From Centroberyx gerrardi (lineage: Eukaryota; Chordata; Actinopteri; Beryciformes; Berycidae), in the NCBI RefSeq assembly GCF_048128805.1, contig NC_136008.1, positions 16,347,572-16,411,571 of the forward strand: DNA of 64,000 bases, written 5' to 3'. Position 1 is the stretch's first letter; each line of letters begins with the position of its first letter. A program made the position numbers and the translations under genes. Positions 63,067-64,000 of the stretch are shown in pieces. Under the pieces are notes generated by a model that saw nothing but the letters and a program-made list of their open reading frames with translations, was not told where the DNA came from and made no database searches.

Positions 63067-64000
63067 CTGAAAAATAATGAGACACAAGGGTAAAAGCATT
63101 AACATTAAGCAGGTTCAAGAAGCGTCAGCTGATGTTCTGTTCAGCTCAACAGATCTGTAAAATGTATTAAATAAAAGTAAAGGGAAGCACAGCACTTCAC
63201 AAAAGCACCTCCCAGGAAGGATTAGAAACTGGAATGTGAAAAGGCAGTTGATAGTTTTGTATGGCGATGTTTTGACCACTGGGTTTTTTTCCGAGACAAC
63301 TTGTATCATGGTTATAGGGCCCAGAGATAGCTGAGCGGTTTTCCTTGGCCTGCAAGAGGTGTCTCCCCTCTCCTGTCTCCCTCTCTGCTTTCCAGCTATC
63401 AATATGGATACAAATAAATAAATAAATAACATAAAAGGTGAGTGAACTGCCCATTCTCCTAATGGGGGGAATACATGAATTGCCTCAAAATTTAAAATAA
63501 AAAATCATGGAATCAACAAAAGGAACAGGGGCTAGAGTCAGAATATGCTCTTCACTTCTTGTTAAAGGTCTAGCTGCTGTATTCTGCTGTAGTTAAATAT
63601 AAGAGCATGAGATGAGGCATGAATGATAAGGATGATCATGTTTTATTTTTTAGGAATGTCTTTAACTGGTAAATGAAATAACCCTATTTGACACATTCCA
63701 ATTTACATTAGAATCAGATTTCTAGTTGTGGGTTTCACTTAAGCTGTCAGGTATTTTCATGCATTTTACATACAAATGAGCTTCATTTGTTTGTAGCACC
63801 GTCAGTTTTGAAGAAACTGTACGTATAGAAAATGTAGATATAGTGCCAGAAAATCACCTTGGCTGCTCTCTGTTCCCACAAAGTTATTACTCCCACATTA
63901 TCCCACGTATTCACTGTCAATGAAGTAACAACCTAACAGGTTTTTCCTAAATATGGCACACCCTACAAAAAAAGAAAAAAGAAAACACTAGACCACAAAA
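63067..64000. other. Intron of pon copy B up to the window end
   Basis: No exon recognised. Simple AT-rich sequence. Confidence 0.5.

Overview
The window is vertebrate nuclear DNA, almost certainly from a teleost fish. It has AT-rich introns with GT-AG exons, many CA/GA microsatellites, typical fish MITEs and an L2-type LINE tail. Its protein genes match fish versions of aif1, csnk2b, epb41 (protein 4.1R), kcnk5 (TASK-2) and two paraoxonases. All gene models below were assembled by eye from exon reading frames plus splice sites; no alignment was run.

Layout. (1) 1-6 kb: two immunoglobulin-superfamily membrane receptor genes lying tail to tail. One is on + (1359-3299, first exon not found) and one is on - (5949-3904, complete with signal peptide). 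(2) 7.0-8.85 kb: aif1 on +. (3) 9.28-12.26 kb: csnk2b on +. (4) 13-48.7 kb: one very large epb41 gene on -, with two candidate 5' exons (near 48.6 kb and 43.6 kb), a huge Lys/Glu-rich headpiece exon, nine FERM/FA exons, an unusual tandem array of repeated exons (31.1-24.4 kb), and SAB and C-terminal domain exons. (5) 51.6-55.1 kb: kcnk5 on +. (6) 55.5-59.6 kb and 61.7 kb to beyond the window: two tandem paraoxonase genes on -, the second cut off by the window edge.

Context. Human AIF1, CSNK2B and the single-V-domain NK receptor NCR3 lie together in the MHC class III region, and KCNK5 is also on 6p21. The left end therefore looks like a fragment of MHC-linked synteny with Ig receptors still beside aif1. 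epb41 and the paraoxonases come from other human chromosomes.

The most interesting feature is inside epb41. Between the FERM-adjacent exon and the exon that directly follows it in the human protein there are 13 exons, each ending in a copy of an acidic-D-W-F-hydrophobic motif (typical core [10 protein letters not shown]). Eight or nine share a full-length unit of roughly 57-81 residues. All the splice junctions I checked are phase 1-1, so any subset could be included or skipped without changing frame. A decayed copy lies among them. This looks like a lineage-specific, splice-modular expansion of protein 4.1R. The gene also has an enlarged headpiece exon, no visible exon 16 of the spectrin-actin-binding domain, and a short replacement for the usual last C-terminal exon.
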